From: Rubricoccus marinus
GTDB taxonomy: Bacteria > Bacteroidota > Rhodothermia > Rhodothermales > Rubricoccaceae
DNA length: 64,000 nucleotides
Assembly: GCF_002257665.1 (NCBI RefSeq)
Contig: NZ_MQWB01000001.1
Span: 742,502-806,501, forward strand
Direction of reading: 5' to 3'
A program made the translations under genes and the position numbers. A model generated the notes under the pieces. The model saw nothing but the letters and a program-made list of their open reading frames with translations, was not told the DNA's origin and did no database searches. Shown here one piece after another: positions 35,105 through 43,635 of the stretch. Every line of letters starts with the position of its first letter. Within the stretch, counting starts at the first letter, position 1.

Positions 35105-36672
35105 GCCAGCCGAAAACCGCCGTCGTGATCGGCGCCGGACCCGCGGGGCTGACGGCCGCGCTCGAACTCTCCCGCCGCACGGACCTGAAGGTGGTCGTGC
35201 TGGAAGCCACCGACGCGATCGGCGGGATCTCGCAGACGGTCGTCCACGAGGGCAACCGCATCGACATCGGCGGGCACCGCTTTTTCAGCAAGTCCGACCG
35301 CGTGATGCACTGGTGGCTGGACGTGCTCCCGCCAGAGGCCTCGGGCGTGGCGGACATCGCGTACCAGGGCAAGTCCCGCGAGATCGCGCTGGAGAGCGCT
35401 GGGCCTCTGGCGCCGGAGGTGCCCGCGATGATGCTCCGCCCACGCCTCTCGCGCATCGTCCACGGTGGGCACTTTTTCGACTACCCGATCTCGCTCTCGC
35501 CCGCCACGCTCCGCAAGCTCGGCGTGCGCCGCACGGCCCGCATCGGCGGCTCTTACGTGCGCCAGAGGCTCCGCCGCAAGAGGCCGGTCGTCACGCTGGA
35601 GGACTTCTTTATCGACCGCTTCGGGCACGAGCTCTACGCCACGTTTTTCCGCGACTACACGGAGAAAGTCTGGGGCGTGCCGTGCGATGAGATCCCGGCC
35701 GAGTGGGGCGCGCAGCGCGTCAAGGGGCTCTCGGTCACGACCGCCATCCTGCACTTCCTCCGCAACATCGTGGGGCGGGACAAGACGGCGGGGCAGAAGG
35801 GGACGGAGACGAGCCTGATCGAGCGTTTCTTGTACCCGCGCCGCGGGCCGGGCGAGATGTGGGAGGAGGTCGCGCGGCAGGTCGAGAACGCGGGCGGCGA
35901 GATCCGCTTCAACACCCGCGTGGACGAACTCGGCCTGGAGGATGGCCGCATCACGCGCGTTTCGGCGACCGCGCAAGAGGCCTCTGGCGGCGAGCGCGTC
36001 ACCTTCGAGGAGCCCGCGCTGGTGGTCTCCACGATGCCGCTCCGTACGCTCGTCAGTTGCGTAGATGGTCCTGTCGCGCCAGAGGCCCGCGAAGTGGCCG
36101 AGGGGCTCGTCTACCGCGACTTTCTCATCGTGGGTCTGCTCATGGACCGCCTCGCGGGCGCCACGCCGCAGGACCCGGACTGGCTGGAGGACAACTGGAT
36201 TTACATCCAGGAGCCCGGCGTGCGCGTCGGCCGCCTGCAGGTGTTCAACAACTGGAGCCCGTACATGGTGGCGGACCCGACCAAGGCGTGGGTCGGCGCC
36301 GAGTACTTCGTCAACGAGGGCGACGACCTCTGGCGCATGTCCGACGCCGACCTCGAAACGTTCGCCTCGGGTGAGCTGGCGGACATCGGCCTCGCCGCCA
36401 GAGGCGACGTGCACGGCAGCGTCGTCGTGCGGATGCCGAAGGCCTACCCGGCCTACTTCGGCACGTACGACCGCATCGGCGAGCTGCAGGCCTGGCTGGA
36501 CGGGATCGAGAACCTCGCGCCGGTCGGGCGCAACGGCATGCACCGCTACAACAACCAGGACCACTCCATGCTGACGGCCATGACGGTCGTGGACCAGTGG
36601 GTGGCGGGCGCGCGCGATCCCGCCGCGGTCTGGCAGATCAACGCCGAGGAGGACTACCACGAGGAGAAGTAG
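35101..36672 (+). CDS. FAD-dependent amine-oxidase/UDP-galactopyranose-mutase-like flavoprotein
   Basis: The protein has 523 residues from ATG 35101 ([20 protein letters not shown]). The N-terminal Rossmann fingerprint [16 protein letters not shown] binds [23 protein letters not shown] is the following conserved loop, and [20 protein letters not shown] with a late [15 protein letters not shown] and QDHSMLTAM complete the fold. The family is known from sugar-nucleotide and cell-wall clusters as protoporphyrinogen-oxidase-like or mutase-like proteins. Coupling to a GT-C transferase suggests a role in lipid-linked sugar or polyprenol chemistry. The exact reaction cannot be read. Confidence 0.78.
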   Translation: MSQPKTAVVIGAGPAGLTAALELSRRTDLKVVVLEATDAIGGISQTVVHEGNRIDIGGHRFFSKSDRVMHWWLDVLPPEASGVADIAYQGKSREIALESAGPLAPEVPAMMLRPRLSRIVHGGHFFDYPISLSPATLRKLGVRRTARIGGSYVRQRLRRKRPVVTLEDFFIDRFGHELYATFFRDYTEKVWGVPCDEIPAEWGAQRVKGLSVTTAILHFLRNIVGRDKTAGQKGTETSLIERFLYPRRGPGEMWEEVARQVENAGGEIRFNTRVDELGLEDGRITRVSATAQEASGGERVTFEEPALVVSTMPLRTLVSCVDGPVAPEAREVAEGLVYRDFLIVGLLMDRLAGATPQDPDWLEDNWIYIQEPGVRVGRLQVFNNWSPYMVADPTKAWVGAEYFVNEGDDLWRMSDADLETFASGELADIGLAARGDVHGSVVVRMPKAYPAYFGTYDRIGELQAWLDGIENLAPVGRNGMHRYNNQDHSMLTAMTVVDQWVAGARDPAAVWQINAEEDYHEEK

Positions 36673-36749
36673 GCGCGTCGCCAGAGGCCCGGGACGGCTT
36701 CGTATCGTGCGGCCTCTGGCGACCCGATTCCTGATCCCGAACGCGTCTG

Positions 36750-37169
36750 ATGGACACTTCTCCCCCTGCAGAAGAGCCGACTGCTGAGCCCGAGGTCTCG
36801 GCCGACATGGTGGCGCAGCTGTTCTTCGACTTCCTCCGCCAGCTCTCGACGCTCTCGCTCGCGGCGGCGGGCGGCACGGTGACGCTTATGCAGACCGTGT
36901 TCGCGGACTCGGAGCAGCAGGCCGTCCTTGTCGGCGGCGTGATTGCGCTGTTCCTCGCGGCGCTTTTCGCGCTCCAAACGCAGCAGGTGCTCGTGGAGCG
37001 GCTCGCGCAGGGCACCCAGACGCTCAAGCCTGACGGCGGCTGGCTGGCGAAGCTCAAGATGAACCGCACGTCTGCCAACGAGCAGCGTCTGATGTACCTC
37101 GCGTTTGGCCTGTTCGGCGCTGGCCTCGCTCTCGTCGGCCTTGCTGTCGTCACCGACTTCCTCCTGTAG
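36750..37169 (+). CDS. Unrecognised small membrane protein
   Basis: A 139-residue protein from ATG 36750 (MDTSPPAEEPTAEPEVSADM). After an acidic N-terminus there are three hydrophobic segments, at about 34-50 (STLSLAAAGGTVTLM), 58-75 (VLVGGVIALFLAALFAL) and 115-135 (AFGLFGAGLALVGLAVV). A basic, hydrophilic stretch (LKPDGGWLAKLKMNR) lies between the second and third. I do not recognise the family. It is followed by a motif palindrome, then the 255-residue protein. Confidence 0.65.
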   Translation: MDTSPPAEEPTAEPEVSADMVAQLFFDFLRQLSTLSLAAAGGTVTLMQTVFADSEQQAVLVGGVIALFLAALFALQTQQVLVERLAQGTQTLKPDGGWLAKLKMNRTSANEQRLMYLAFGLFGAGLALVGLAVVTDFLL

Positions 37170-37171
37170 CC

Positions 37172-37189
37172 GCCTCTGGCGCCAGAGGC
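37172..37189. repeat. Inverted motif pair between the two hypothetical genes
   Basis: An exact GCCTCTGGCGCCAGAGGC palindrome two bases after one stop and ten bases before the next start. Confidence 0.75.
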
Positions 37190-37199
37190 CGCCCTCGCG

Positions 37200-37967
37200 A
37201 TGCCCCGTCAACTCACCCTCGTGGCGCTCTACGGCGAGAAGCGGAGCCCGGCGTTCGTGGAACTCGTCGGCACGTGCCAGCGGATCGCTGCGGGCGTTCT
37301 GGGTGAGGCGTTCACGCCCTACGCGATGGAGCAGGTGCACGCGACGATCGTCGGCCTGGAGCGGCACGCGGTGGGCGCGATTGGCAACGCCGCCTTTGCA
37401 CAGCTTCGCGGGCGCGACGAGCCGATGGACATTGCCGGGTTCGTCCGCCACCTGCGGGCGAGCGCGCACCTCCCGATGCGCATCCAACTCGGAGGCTTCC
37501 GGGAGGGCGAGCTGCCCCACCTCAGCCGCGGTCCCTCGCCGTATGAAGGCTCCGTGGCCGTCCGAGGCGAGACCGCCGTCCTCGTCGGTTGGCCCGTTCC
37601 GCGCCAGAAGCCGGCGCGCGCTACGCAGGAAGTCTCTGGCGTCCGGCCGCTCGACTCTATCCGCCGCGAGGCGCAGCGCTTCGGCATCCTTCACCGATAC
37701 CACCCCACGCCTGCGAGCACCGACGATGACTTCTTTTTCCGCATTGGTCTCGTCGCCTCTGGCGCGCCAGAGGCCCGGATGGCGCTCGCCGAGAGGCGCA
37801 TCCGTGCGGCCATGAGTGAGCAGGCGCCGGTTACGTTCAGCGTCGGGCTCCACGATCTCTCGCTTGTCGCCTACACCGATACCACGTTGCCGCCAGGCTC
37901 CACGGAGTCCTGGCCGCTGACGGACCCCGGGCTCGACGCCGCGTTCCTCGCGGGCCTCTACGCGTAA
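37200..37967 (+). CDS. Unrecognised 255-residue protein, possibly 2H-phosphoesterase-like
   Basis: The ATG at 37200 starts MPRQLTLVALYGEKRSPAFV. The pattern MEQVHATIVGLE in the first quarter resembles the HxT motif that begins 2H phosphoesterases, and a second part ends with TFSVGLHDLSLVAYTD, where a matching H-x-T would be expected but is not clean. Two similar halves are possible. There is no signal peptide or membrane helix. I rate the 2H idea low; the coding assignment itself is better supported, because the frame is coherent and motif copies sit only in loop-like regions. Confidence 0.55.
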   Translation: MPRQLTLVALYGEKRSPAFVELVGTCQRIAAGVLGEAFTPYAMEQVHATIVGLERHAVGAIGNAAFAQLRGRDEPMDIAGFVRHLRASAHLPMRIQLGGFREGELPHLSRGPSPYEGSVAVRGETAVLVGWPVPRQKPARATQEVSGVRPLDSIRREAQRFGILHRYHPTPASTDDDFFFRIGLVASGAPEARMALAERRIRAAMSEQAPVTFSVGLHDLSLVAYTDTTLPPGSTESWPLTDPGLDAAFLAGLYA

Positions 37968-37975
37968 CCCGCCTG

Positions 37976-37993
37976 GCCTCTGGCGCCAGAGGC
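37976..37993. repeat. Inverted motif pair between convergent genes
   Basis: An exact GCCTCTGGCGCCAGAGGC palindrome in the 35-base gap between the stop at 37967 and the thioesterase stop at 38003. Confidence 0.8.
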
Positions 37994-38002
37994 CAGGGCG
38001 CG

Positions 38003-38404
38003 TCAGGGCGCGCCCGTGGCCGCGGCCCGGATCGGCTCCGGCAGCGAAACCGGCCGGCCCGTCTCGCGCGAGACCCACACGATCACGCCGGTCATCTCGC
38101 ACATGACCTCGCCGTCCACGAGCAAGCGGTACGGCTGCTTGAGCGAGGACCGGCCGGGCTCGCCGCCGAGCACCTGCACCTCGACCGTCGCCGGGTGCAC
38201 GATGGGCCGCTTGAAGTCGGCGGAGATGGAGGCCAGGATGGGGCCGGACTCCGACCAGTCGCCGTCGAGCGCGCTGTGCATCCACTCGATGCGGGCCTGC
38301 TCGGCGTAGGTGAAGTAGCGCGCGTTGTTGACGTGGCCGAGGGCGTCCATGTCGCCCCAGCGGACGGGGATGCGGGACGTGTGGAGGATGGGGAGGTCTG
38401 TCAT
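38003..38404 (-). CDS. 4HBT-family acyl-CoA thioesterase
   Basis: The protein has 133 residues from ATG 38404 (MTDLPILHTSRIPVRWGDMD), the typical size of a hot-dog thioesterase. The active-site segment is RWGDMDALGHVNNARYFTYAEQARIEWM, in which the Asp of GDMDALGHVNN is the catalytic residue; DFKRPIVHPATVEVQV and ETGRPVSLPEPIR follow. It hydrolyses an acyl-CoA or acyl-ACP thioester; the chain preference is unknown. It is divergent from trkA, with 183 bases between. Confidence 0.92.
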   Translation of the reverse strand: MTDLPILHTSRIPVRWGDMDALGHVNNARYFTYAEQARIEWMHSALDGDWSESGPILASISADFKRPIVHPATVEVQVLGGEPGRSSLKQPYRLLVDGEVMCEMTGVIVWVSRETGRPVSLPEPIRAAATGAP

Positions 38405-38524
38405 GGGATGGGGGAGAGGGCGCCGCCTACGCGGCTCGTGCGCCAGAGGCTCCGGGCGCGCGCCGTGGCCCTCCGGGCGGGCCGCTGGCGCCCGAGGCCC
38501 GGCGTGGGACCGCACGGCGAATCC

Positions 38525-38542
38525 CGCCAGAGGCCTCTGGCG
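38525..38542. repeat. Inverted motif pair upstream of trkA
   Basis: CGCCAGAGGCCTCTGGCG palindrome 46 bases before the trkA start, in a divergent promoter region shared with the thioesterase. Confidence 0.75.
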
Positions 38543-38587
38543 CCCCGCGTCCGCGCGAGTAGCTTCCGGCCGCTCCCCATAGCCCCC

Positions 38588-39970
38588 ATGCGCGCCATCA
38601 TCGTCGGCGCCGGAGACGTCGGCTACGACGTTGCCCGGATGCTCTCCCTCCAGCGTCACGACGTGACGGTTATCGACACCAACGCGGAGCGGGTCGCGAA
38701 CGTCCGCGAAACGCTCGACGTGCTCGCCATCGAGGGGTCCGGCACGAGCGTGGCCACGCTGCACGAGGCGCGGATCCTGGACGCGGACCTCTTGGTGGCC
38801 GTGACCGACGTGGACGAGGTGAACATCATCGCCTCGATGATGGCCGAGCGCGTGGGGAAGTCCCCCGACGCGACCGTCACGATTGCGCGCGTCCGCTCCG
38901 GCGAGTTCACCGGCGACGACGCCGTGATGAAGCTCGCCGACTTCGGGATCGACCACATCATCCACCCGGAGCAGTCCACGGCCAACGAGGTCATCTCGCT
39001 GCTCCGCCGCGCCTCGGCGACCGACGTGGTGGACTTCTGCGGCGATCGCGTCCAACTCGTGGGCCTGCGCGTGGACCCGGAGTCGCAGGTGATCGGCATG
39101 ACGCTGGCCCAGCTGGCGCAGGTGGGCAGCCACCTCGCGTTCCGCGTCATGGGCATCGCCAGAGGCGTCCGCACCATCGTGCCGAGCGGCAAGGCGACCA
39201 TCCAGCGCAACGATCAGGTGTTCGTCCTCGTCCCGAGCGGGCAGGTCGGCCAGGTGGCACACCTGCTGGGCAAGGAAGCTGGCAAGCTCCGCAGCGCGAT
39301 GATCCTCGGCGGCACGAACGTCGGCGCGCGCGTCGCCGCCGGGCTCGCCGTGCGGACGGGCCGAGGGCGCGACGCTTTTGAGATGCAGGTCAAGCTCGTC
39401 GAGTCCAGCCGTAGCCGCGCTGAGGCGTTGGCCGAAAAGCTGGAGGGCGTGCTCGTGCTCCACGGAGACCCCGCCGACATCGACTTCCTGGCGCGCGAAG
39501 GCCTCGCCGAAACCGACGCCGTGGTGGCCGTGACGGCGGACGAGGAGTCCAACCTCGTCTCGTGCCTCATGGCCAAGCACCTCGGCGTCAAGAAAACCGT
39601 CGCGCTGCTCTCCAAGAGCTCCTACATCCCCGTCGCGCAGACGATTGGCCTGGACGCGGCCGTAAGCCAGAAGCTGGCCGTCAGCCGCGAGGTGCTGCGC
39701 TTCTTGCGCGGCGCCCACGTCCGCTCCGTCGCCACCGTGCAGGGCCTCGACGCCGAGATCCTCGAACTCGTGGCCGACCCCGGCTCTCGCATTACGCGCG
39801 GGCCGCTGATGACGCTCAAGCTGCCCTCTGGCGTCCTCGTGGGCGCCGTGGTCGGCGACCGCGTCGAGATCGCGACGGGCCAGACCGTGGTGCAGCCCGG
39901 CACCCGCGTGATCGTTTTCGCCACGCCCGAGCGCGTGGGCGACGTCGAGGCGCTGTTCGCGGGCCGGTGA
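38588..39970 (+). CDS. trkA: Trk system potassium uptake regulatory subunit
   Basis: TrkA is the cytoplasmic NAD(H)-binding gating ring of the Trk potassium channel. It has 460 residues from ATG 38588 (MRAIIVGAGDVGYDVARMLS), with two RCK units. Each unit has a Rossmann domain (AIIVGAGDVGYDVARML with VIDTNAERV; MILGGTNVGARVAAGLA with LVLHGDPADI) followed by a TrkA-C domain (LVGLRVDPESQVIGMTLAQL; EILELVADPGSRITRGPLM). The length matches E. coli TrkA (458). trkH follows after 394 bases. Confidence 0.95.
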   Translation: MRAIIVGAGDVGYDVARMLSLQRHDVTVIDTNAERVANVRETLDVLAIEGSGTSVATLHEARILDADLLVAVTDVDEVNIIASMMAERVGKSPDATVTIARVRSGEFTGDDAVMKLADFGIDHIIHPEQSTANEVISLLRRASATDVVDFCGDRVQLVGLRVDPESQVIGMTLAQLAQVGSHLAFRVMGIARGVRTIVPSGKATIQRNDQVFVLVPSGQVGQVAHLLGKEAGKLRSAMILGGTNVGARVAAGLAVRTGRGRDAFEMQVKLVESSRSRAEALAEKLEGVLVLHGDPADIDFLAREGLAETDAVVAVTADEESNLVSCLMAKHLGVKKTVALLSKSSYIPVAQTIGLDAAVSQKLAVSREVLRFLRGAHVRSVATVQGLDAEILELVADPGSRITRGPLMTLKLPSGVLVGAVVGDRVEIATGQTVVQPGTRVIVFATPERVGDVEALFAGR

Positions 39971-40364
39971 GCGGGGCGCGGCCTCTGGCGCGGTGCAGGG
40001 CGCGGAGTACCGGGTACTCCACAGGTGAGGCACGTGGCGGCGTCAGGGGCCTCCGTCGATTCCCGTCGCCTCGTGTGAAGGCGTCGGCATCGTTGTGGTC
40101 GCCCCTCATTCCCACCCTGAGCGAGCGTAGCGGAACCGGCTCCAGACCGAACGGAGGAATGGGGCCTACATGCCGTGAGCGCCAGAGGTCTGTCCAGCGC
40201 GCGAGCACCTGTCGCATGGATCCCTCGGGTGCGCCGGACGCGCCGACCTCACTCCGCGAGAGGCCTTGGGCGCTCGCGCAGAAGCGTACCCCGTACCCCA
40301 CACTCCGTACCCGCCCGGGTACCCACCCGCCTCTGGCGCAAGAGGCCACCGACTACTCCATTTC
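39971..40364. other. Intergenic region between trkA and trkH with several inverted repeats
   Basis: No gene is seen in these 394 bases. It holds a motif copy just after trkA, an inverted repeat GGAGTACC-G-GGTACTCC at 40004-40020, a possible long-range pair CATTCCC/GGAATGGG, degenerate CGTACCC tandem units near 40286-40325, and one more motif copy before the trkH GTG start. It may hold the trkH promoter and small non-coding repeats; nothing more can be supported. Confidence 0.6.
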
Positions 40365-42017
40365 GTGACTCTCGATTACAAGTCCATCGCGGGCGTGCTC
40401 GGCGCCCTTCTCGGGGCGCTCGGCGTGTCGCTGCTGGCGCCGATGGGCGTGGCGCTGGCCTACGGCGAGGCCGAGTGGTGGGGCTTCGCCGTGACCGCGG
40501 CCGGCTCGGTCGCGCTCGGCGGCGGGCTCTGGGCCGCGTACCGCCCGAAGGGGGAGCTCCGCGTGCGCGAGGGCTTCGCGATCGTGGCGACGGCGTGGTG
40601 GGTGCTCTCCCTCGTCGGCGCGCTGCCGTGGGTGATGACCGGCGTGCTGGACTCGATGTCCGACGCCTTTTTCGAGGTCATGAGCGGCTTTACCACGACG
40701 GGTGCCACGATCCTGGGCGGGGCCGACACGCCCGCCATTGAGGCTGTGCCCAACAGCTTCCTGTTCTGGCGGAGCCTCACGCACTGGCTGGGCGGCATGG
40801 GCGTGGTCGTCCTCGCGATCGCCGTGCTCCCCATGCTGGGCGTGGGCGGCATGCAGCTGTTCAAGGCTGAGGTGCCCGGCCCGAGCGCCGACAAGCTCAC
40901 GCCGCGCGTGACCGAGACGGCGAAGAGGCTGTGGGCCATTTACGTCGGCCTCACCTTTATTCAGGTGCTCCTCCTCCTGCCGGTGATGAGCGTGTTCGAC
41001 GCCGTCAACCACGCGTTCGCAACGCTGGCCACAGGCGGCTTCTCGACGGAGAACGGCAGCGTGGGCCAGTACGGGTCGGCGTACATCGACTGGGTGATCA
41101 CCATTTTCATGCTGCTGGCGGGCATGAACTTCGCCCTCCACTACCAGCTCCTCCACCGCAACGTATCGGTCCTCTGGAAGAACGAGGAGCTCCGCGTCTA
41201 CTTCGCCATCGTGCTGGGCGCGACGGCGCTGCTGACGTTCTCGCTTTGGAGCCCGACGAACAACCTCCTCCCCAGCCCCGTCACGCTCAACGGCCAGGTG
41301 GTCCTGGCCTCTGGCGAGACGGCGCCAGAGGGCGGCGGCGTGGACGTGTCCGAGTCGGTCACGACCGACGCGCCGCGTGCGGGCGGGGATGACATCGGCG
41401 GCGGCGCGGGCACCGAGCCGACTGAGATCCGCGGCCGTGAGGTCATCACCTACGATTCGTTCGCCGACGCGCTGCGCTACTCCGCTTTCCAGGCCGCCGC
41501 CATCATCACCACAACGGGCTTCGGCACGGCCGATTACGAGGTGTGGCCGCCTCTGGCGGTGGGCGTCCTGCTCGCGCTGTTCTTCGTGGGCGGTATGGCC
41601 GGCAGCACCGGCGGCGGCGTCAAGGTGGTCCGCGTGCTGCTGATCCTCAAGAACTCGTTCCGCGAGATGCGCCAGCTTGTGCACCCGCAGGCCATCCTGC
41701 CCATCCGGCTGGACCACCGCGTGGTCCCGGACGGCATTATGCGCAACGTGCTCTCGTTTATCGTGCTCTACATCGGCCTGATCGGGCTGGGCACGCTCGC
41801 GATGGCCTTTCTCGGCCTGGACTGGATGAGCGCCTTTACGTCCACGTTCTCGTGCGTGGGCAACGTGGGACCGGCCTTTGGCACGATGGGGCCGACGGAG
41901 AACTACACGCACGTGCCCGAAGTGGGCAAATGGGTGCTCTCGCTGCTCATGATGGCGGGCCGTCTGGAGATCTTTACGGTCCTGCTCCTCTTCACGCCCG
42001 GCTTCTGGAAGCGATGA
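40365..42017 (+). CDS. trkH: Trk system potassium channel subunit
   Basis: TrkH forms the membrane pore for K+ uptake. It has 550 residues with a GTG start at 40365 (VTLDYKSIAGVLGALLGALG); an ATG at 40266 exists in frame, but its extra residues are encoded by repeat-like DNA. Filter-type segments are visible as GFTTTGATILGG, ATGGFSTENGSVG, TTTGFGTADYE and FSCVGNVGPAFGTMG, with helices between. A hydrophilic insert at about residues 300-355 (SPVTLNGQVV and GGGVDVSESVT, then GGAGTEPTEIRGRE) is longer than usual and contains motif-coded residues. It overlaps the next gene by four bases. Confidence 0.95.
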   Translation: MTLDYKSIAGVLGALLGALGVSLLAPMGVALAYGEAEWWGFAVTAAGSVALGGGLWAAYRPKGELRVREGFAIVATAWWVLSLVGALPWVMTGVLDSMSDAFFEVMSGFTTTGATILGGADTPAIEAVPNSFLFWRSLTHWLGGMGVVVLAIAVLPMLGVGGMQLFKAEVPGPSADKLTPRVTETAKRLWAIYVGLTFIQVLLLLPVMSVFDAVNHAFATLATGGFSTENGSVGQYGSAYIDWVITIFMLLAGMNFALHYQLLHRNVSVLWKNEELRVYFAIVLGATALLTFSLWSPTNNLLPSPVTLNGQVVLASGETAPEGGGVDVSESVTTDAPRAGGDDIGGGAGTEPTEIRGREVITYDSFADALRYSAFQAAAIITTTGFGTADYEVWPPLAVGVLLALFFVGGMAGSTGGGVKVVRVLLILKNSFREMRQLVHPQAILPIRLDHRVVPDGIMRNVLSFIVLYIGLIGLGTLAMAFLGLDWMSAFTSTFSCVGNVGPAFGTMGPTENYTHVPEVGKWVLSLLMMAGRLEIFTVLLLFTPGFWKR

Positions 42018-42490
42018 AACACCTGGTCCTCTTCCTCGCGCTCTTCGCGCCTCTGGCGCCCTTTGCTCAGACCTCCGAAGCCACTGAGGAAGCCGTCCGC
42101 GAGTTGCTCGCTCTTACCGGAGCGGAAGAGACGCATGAGCGCGTTCTGGTGATGTTGACCGACGCCATTGCAGAAAACAACGCCGCCATTCGAGAGCACC
42201 GTGCCGTCGTGGACGAGTTCTACGCCCGGTATTACCCCTGGGCGGAGGTGGAGGCCGCGCAGATCGCGATCTACTCGGACGTGTACACCGAGGCCGAGAT
42301 ACGGGAGCTCATCGCGTGGTACCGCACGCCAATCGGGCAGAAGTCGCTCCGTCTGATGCCTGAGCTGCAGCGCCGGCTGATGGAGGCCGGCCAAGACATC
42401 ATTCGCCCGCATATCCCGGAGTTGGAGACCATGCTGCTAGAGGCCATCTCGCCACCGCCGCTCGCGTTGCCCGCTCCTAAAAAGGGATGA
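42014..42490 (+). CDS. Secreted DUF2059-type protein coupled to trkH
   Basis: The protein has 158 residues. The ATG at 42014 overlaps the trkH stop (ATGA). The signal peptide MKHLVLFLALFAPLAPFAQ is followed by the DUF2059-like helical core: AVRELLALTGAEETHERVL, IAIYSDVYTEAEIRELIAWY and RTPIGQKSLRLMPEL. The function of DUF2059 is unknown, and many copies are periplasmic. Coupling to trkH may only reflect compact packing; a link to potassium uptake is not otherwise supported. Confidence 0.85.
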   Translation: MKHLVLFLALFAPLAPFAQTSEATEEAVRELLALTGAEETHERVLVMLTDAIAENNAAIREHRAVVDEFYARYYPWAEVEAAQIAIYSDVYTEAEIRELIAWYRTPIGQKSLRLMPELQRRLMEAGQDIIRPHIPELETMLLEAISPPPLALPAPKKG

Positions 42491-42497
42491 GTGTCCG

Positions 42498-42515
42498 GCC
42501 TCTGGCGCCAGAGGC
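42498..42515. repeat. Inverted motif pair with extended flanks
   Basis: GCCTCTGGCGCCAGAGGC, extended by CCG/CGG flanks to a 24-base palindrome, between the DUF2059 stop (42490) and the dehydrogenase stop (42536). Confidence 0.8.
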
Positions 42516-42535
42516 CGGACGCGGCGCGTGAGCGT

Positions 42536-43528
42536 CTACGCCAGAGGCGAAACGGCGGCGGCGGGGAGGTCCAGCATGGTCCGGAGGCCCGGCCGCGAGG
42601 CCGCCACGCGCGGGACGCTGTTCACGACGGCCGCGACGGTCGCGGTGTCGCCGAACGTGCCGCCTTCCACGACGACTTCCATGGGCGGGTCGCCGGCGAT
42701 GCTCACGCGGTCCTCGTCCTTGGCGCCGACGGCCATCGTGAGCGTGAGGGTGGCGCGGAGCACGCCGCCGGTGCGGACCTCGGCGGTCTGGTGGATGCCC
42801 GCCACCTGGCCGGGCTCGACCGTCGCGTGCTCAGTCGTGTGGGCCGTCATCGCCATGTGAGGGCCAAAGGTCTCGGAGAACTCGGCGTCGTTCCAGCCCA
42901 TGCCGGCCGCGAGGGCGCGCGCGCTCTCGATCATGCCGATGTGACCAAAGCCGCCGGCCTCTTCCTTGGCGCGGAACTCGGACTCGGTCAGCCCGGCGCC
43001 GACCTTTTTCTGCAGCGGCCCGCGGCGGCGGCCGGCGTCGACCGAGCGCGACACGTCCACGCGGTCCACGCTGGCACACACGCCGCTGAGCACGACGGGC
43101 AGCAGGTCCATCACGAAACCGGGGTTGACGCCCGTGCCGACCACGGCGACGCCTCTGGCGCGTGCGGCCTCGTCGATCCGGCGCGAGAACGCCTCGTCGC
43201 GCGCGAAGGGCCAGAACAGCTCCTCGGACGACGAGACGACGTGCGCGCCGGCCTCGATGCACGTCATAAGCTGCTCCTCGATCGCGGGCAGGAACGAGAT
43301 CGTGGTGTGGAGGACCACGTCCGGCTTGAGCTCCGCAAGCGCCTCCGACGCGTCATCGCGCACGGTCACGCCAGAGGCGTCTTGGCCGAGCACGTCGCCG
43401 ATGTCGCGGCCGACGCGGTCGGGGTGGAGGTCGAGGGCGCCGACGAGCTGGAGGTCGGAGCGTTGGAGGACGAGGCGGGCGCAGGCCTGGCCGATGGGGC
43501 CGAGGCCGAACTGGACGACGCGGAGCAT
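42536..43528 (-). CDS. DapB-like / 2,4-diaminopentanoate-dehydrogenase-like oxidoreductase
   Basis: The protein has 330 residues from ATG 43528 (MLRVVQFGLGPIGQACARLV). The GLGPIGQACARLVLQRSDL Rossmann start, SDLQLVGALDLHPDRVGRDI and VLHTTISFLPAIEEQLM match the NAD(P)-binding half of dihydrodipicolinate reductase-like proteins, such as 2,4-diaminopentanoate dehydrogenase. GTGVNPGFVMDLLPVVLSG has the GTG-N-P-G motif of that subfamily. The C-terminal half carries GMIESARALAAGMGWNDAEF. True DapB lacks this C-terminal form, so a lysine-synthesis role is unlikely. The substrate is unknown. Confidence 0.72.
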   Translation of the reverse strand: MLRVVQFGLGPIGQACARLVLQRSDLQLVGALDLHPDRVGRDIGDVLGQDASGVTVRDDASEALAELKPDVVLHTTISFLPAIEEQLMTCIEAGAHVVSSSEELFWPFARDEAFSRRIDEAARARGVAVVGTGVNPGFVMDLLPVVLSGVCASVDRVDVSRSVDAGRRRGPLQKKVGAGLTESEFRAKEEAGGFGHIGMIESARALAAGMGWNDAEFSETFGPHMAMTAHTTEHATVEPGQVAGIHQTAEVRTGGVLRATLTLTMAVGAKDEDRVSIAGDPPMEVVVEGGTFGDTATVAAVVNSVPRVAASRPGLRTMLDLPAAAVSPLA

Positions 43529-43635
43529 AACGGGGTGTAAGGAGAAGCGCGAAGGTCCCGCCCGGGGCCTGCTGGCGCAAGCCGAGTTGAGCCTCTCGCG
43601 AGCCCGCTTGCGTCTTTGGTGATAATCTTGGGGCC

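Noticed and set aside
38003-40033. Long minus-strand open frame across trkA
   Set aside because: It is antisense to a clear trkA; only its last 133 codons (thioesterase) look like protein. High GC content keeps antisense frames open.
40266-40364. Upstream ATG for trkH at 40266
   Set aside because: The 33 extra residues are encoded by degenerate repeats and a motif copy and look unlike protein; the GTG at 40365 starts right before the first helix region.
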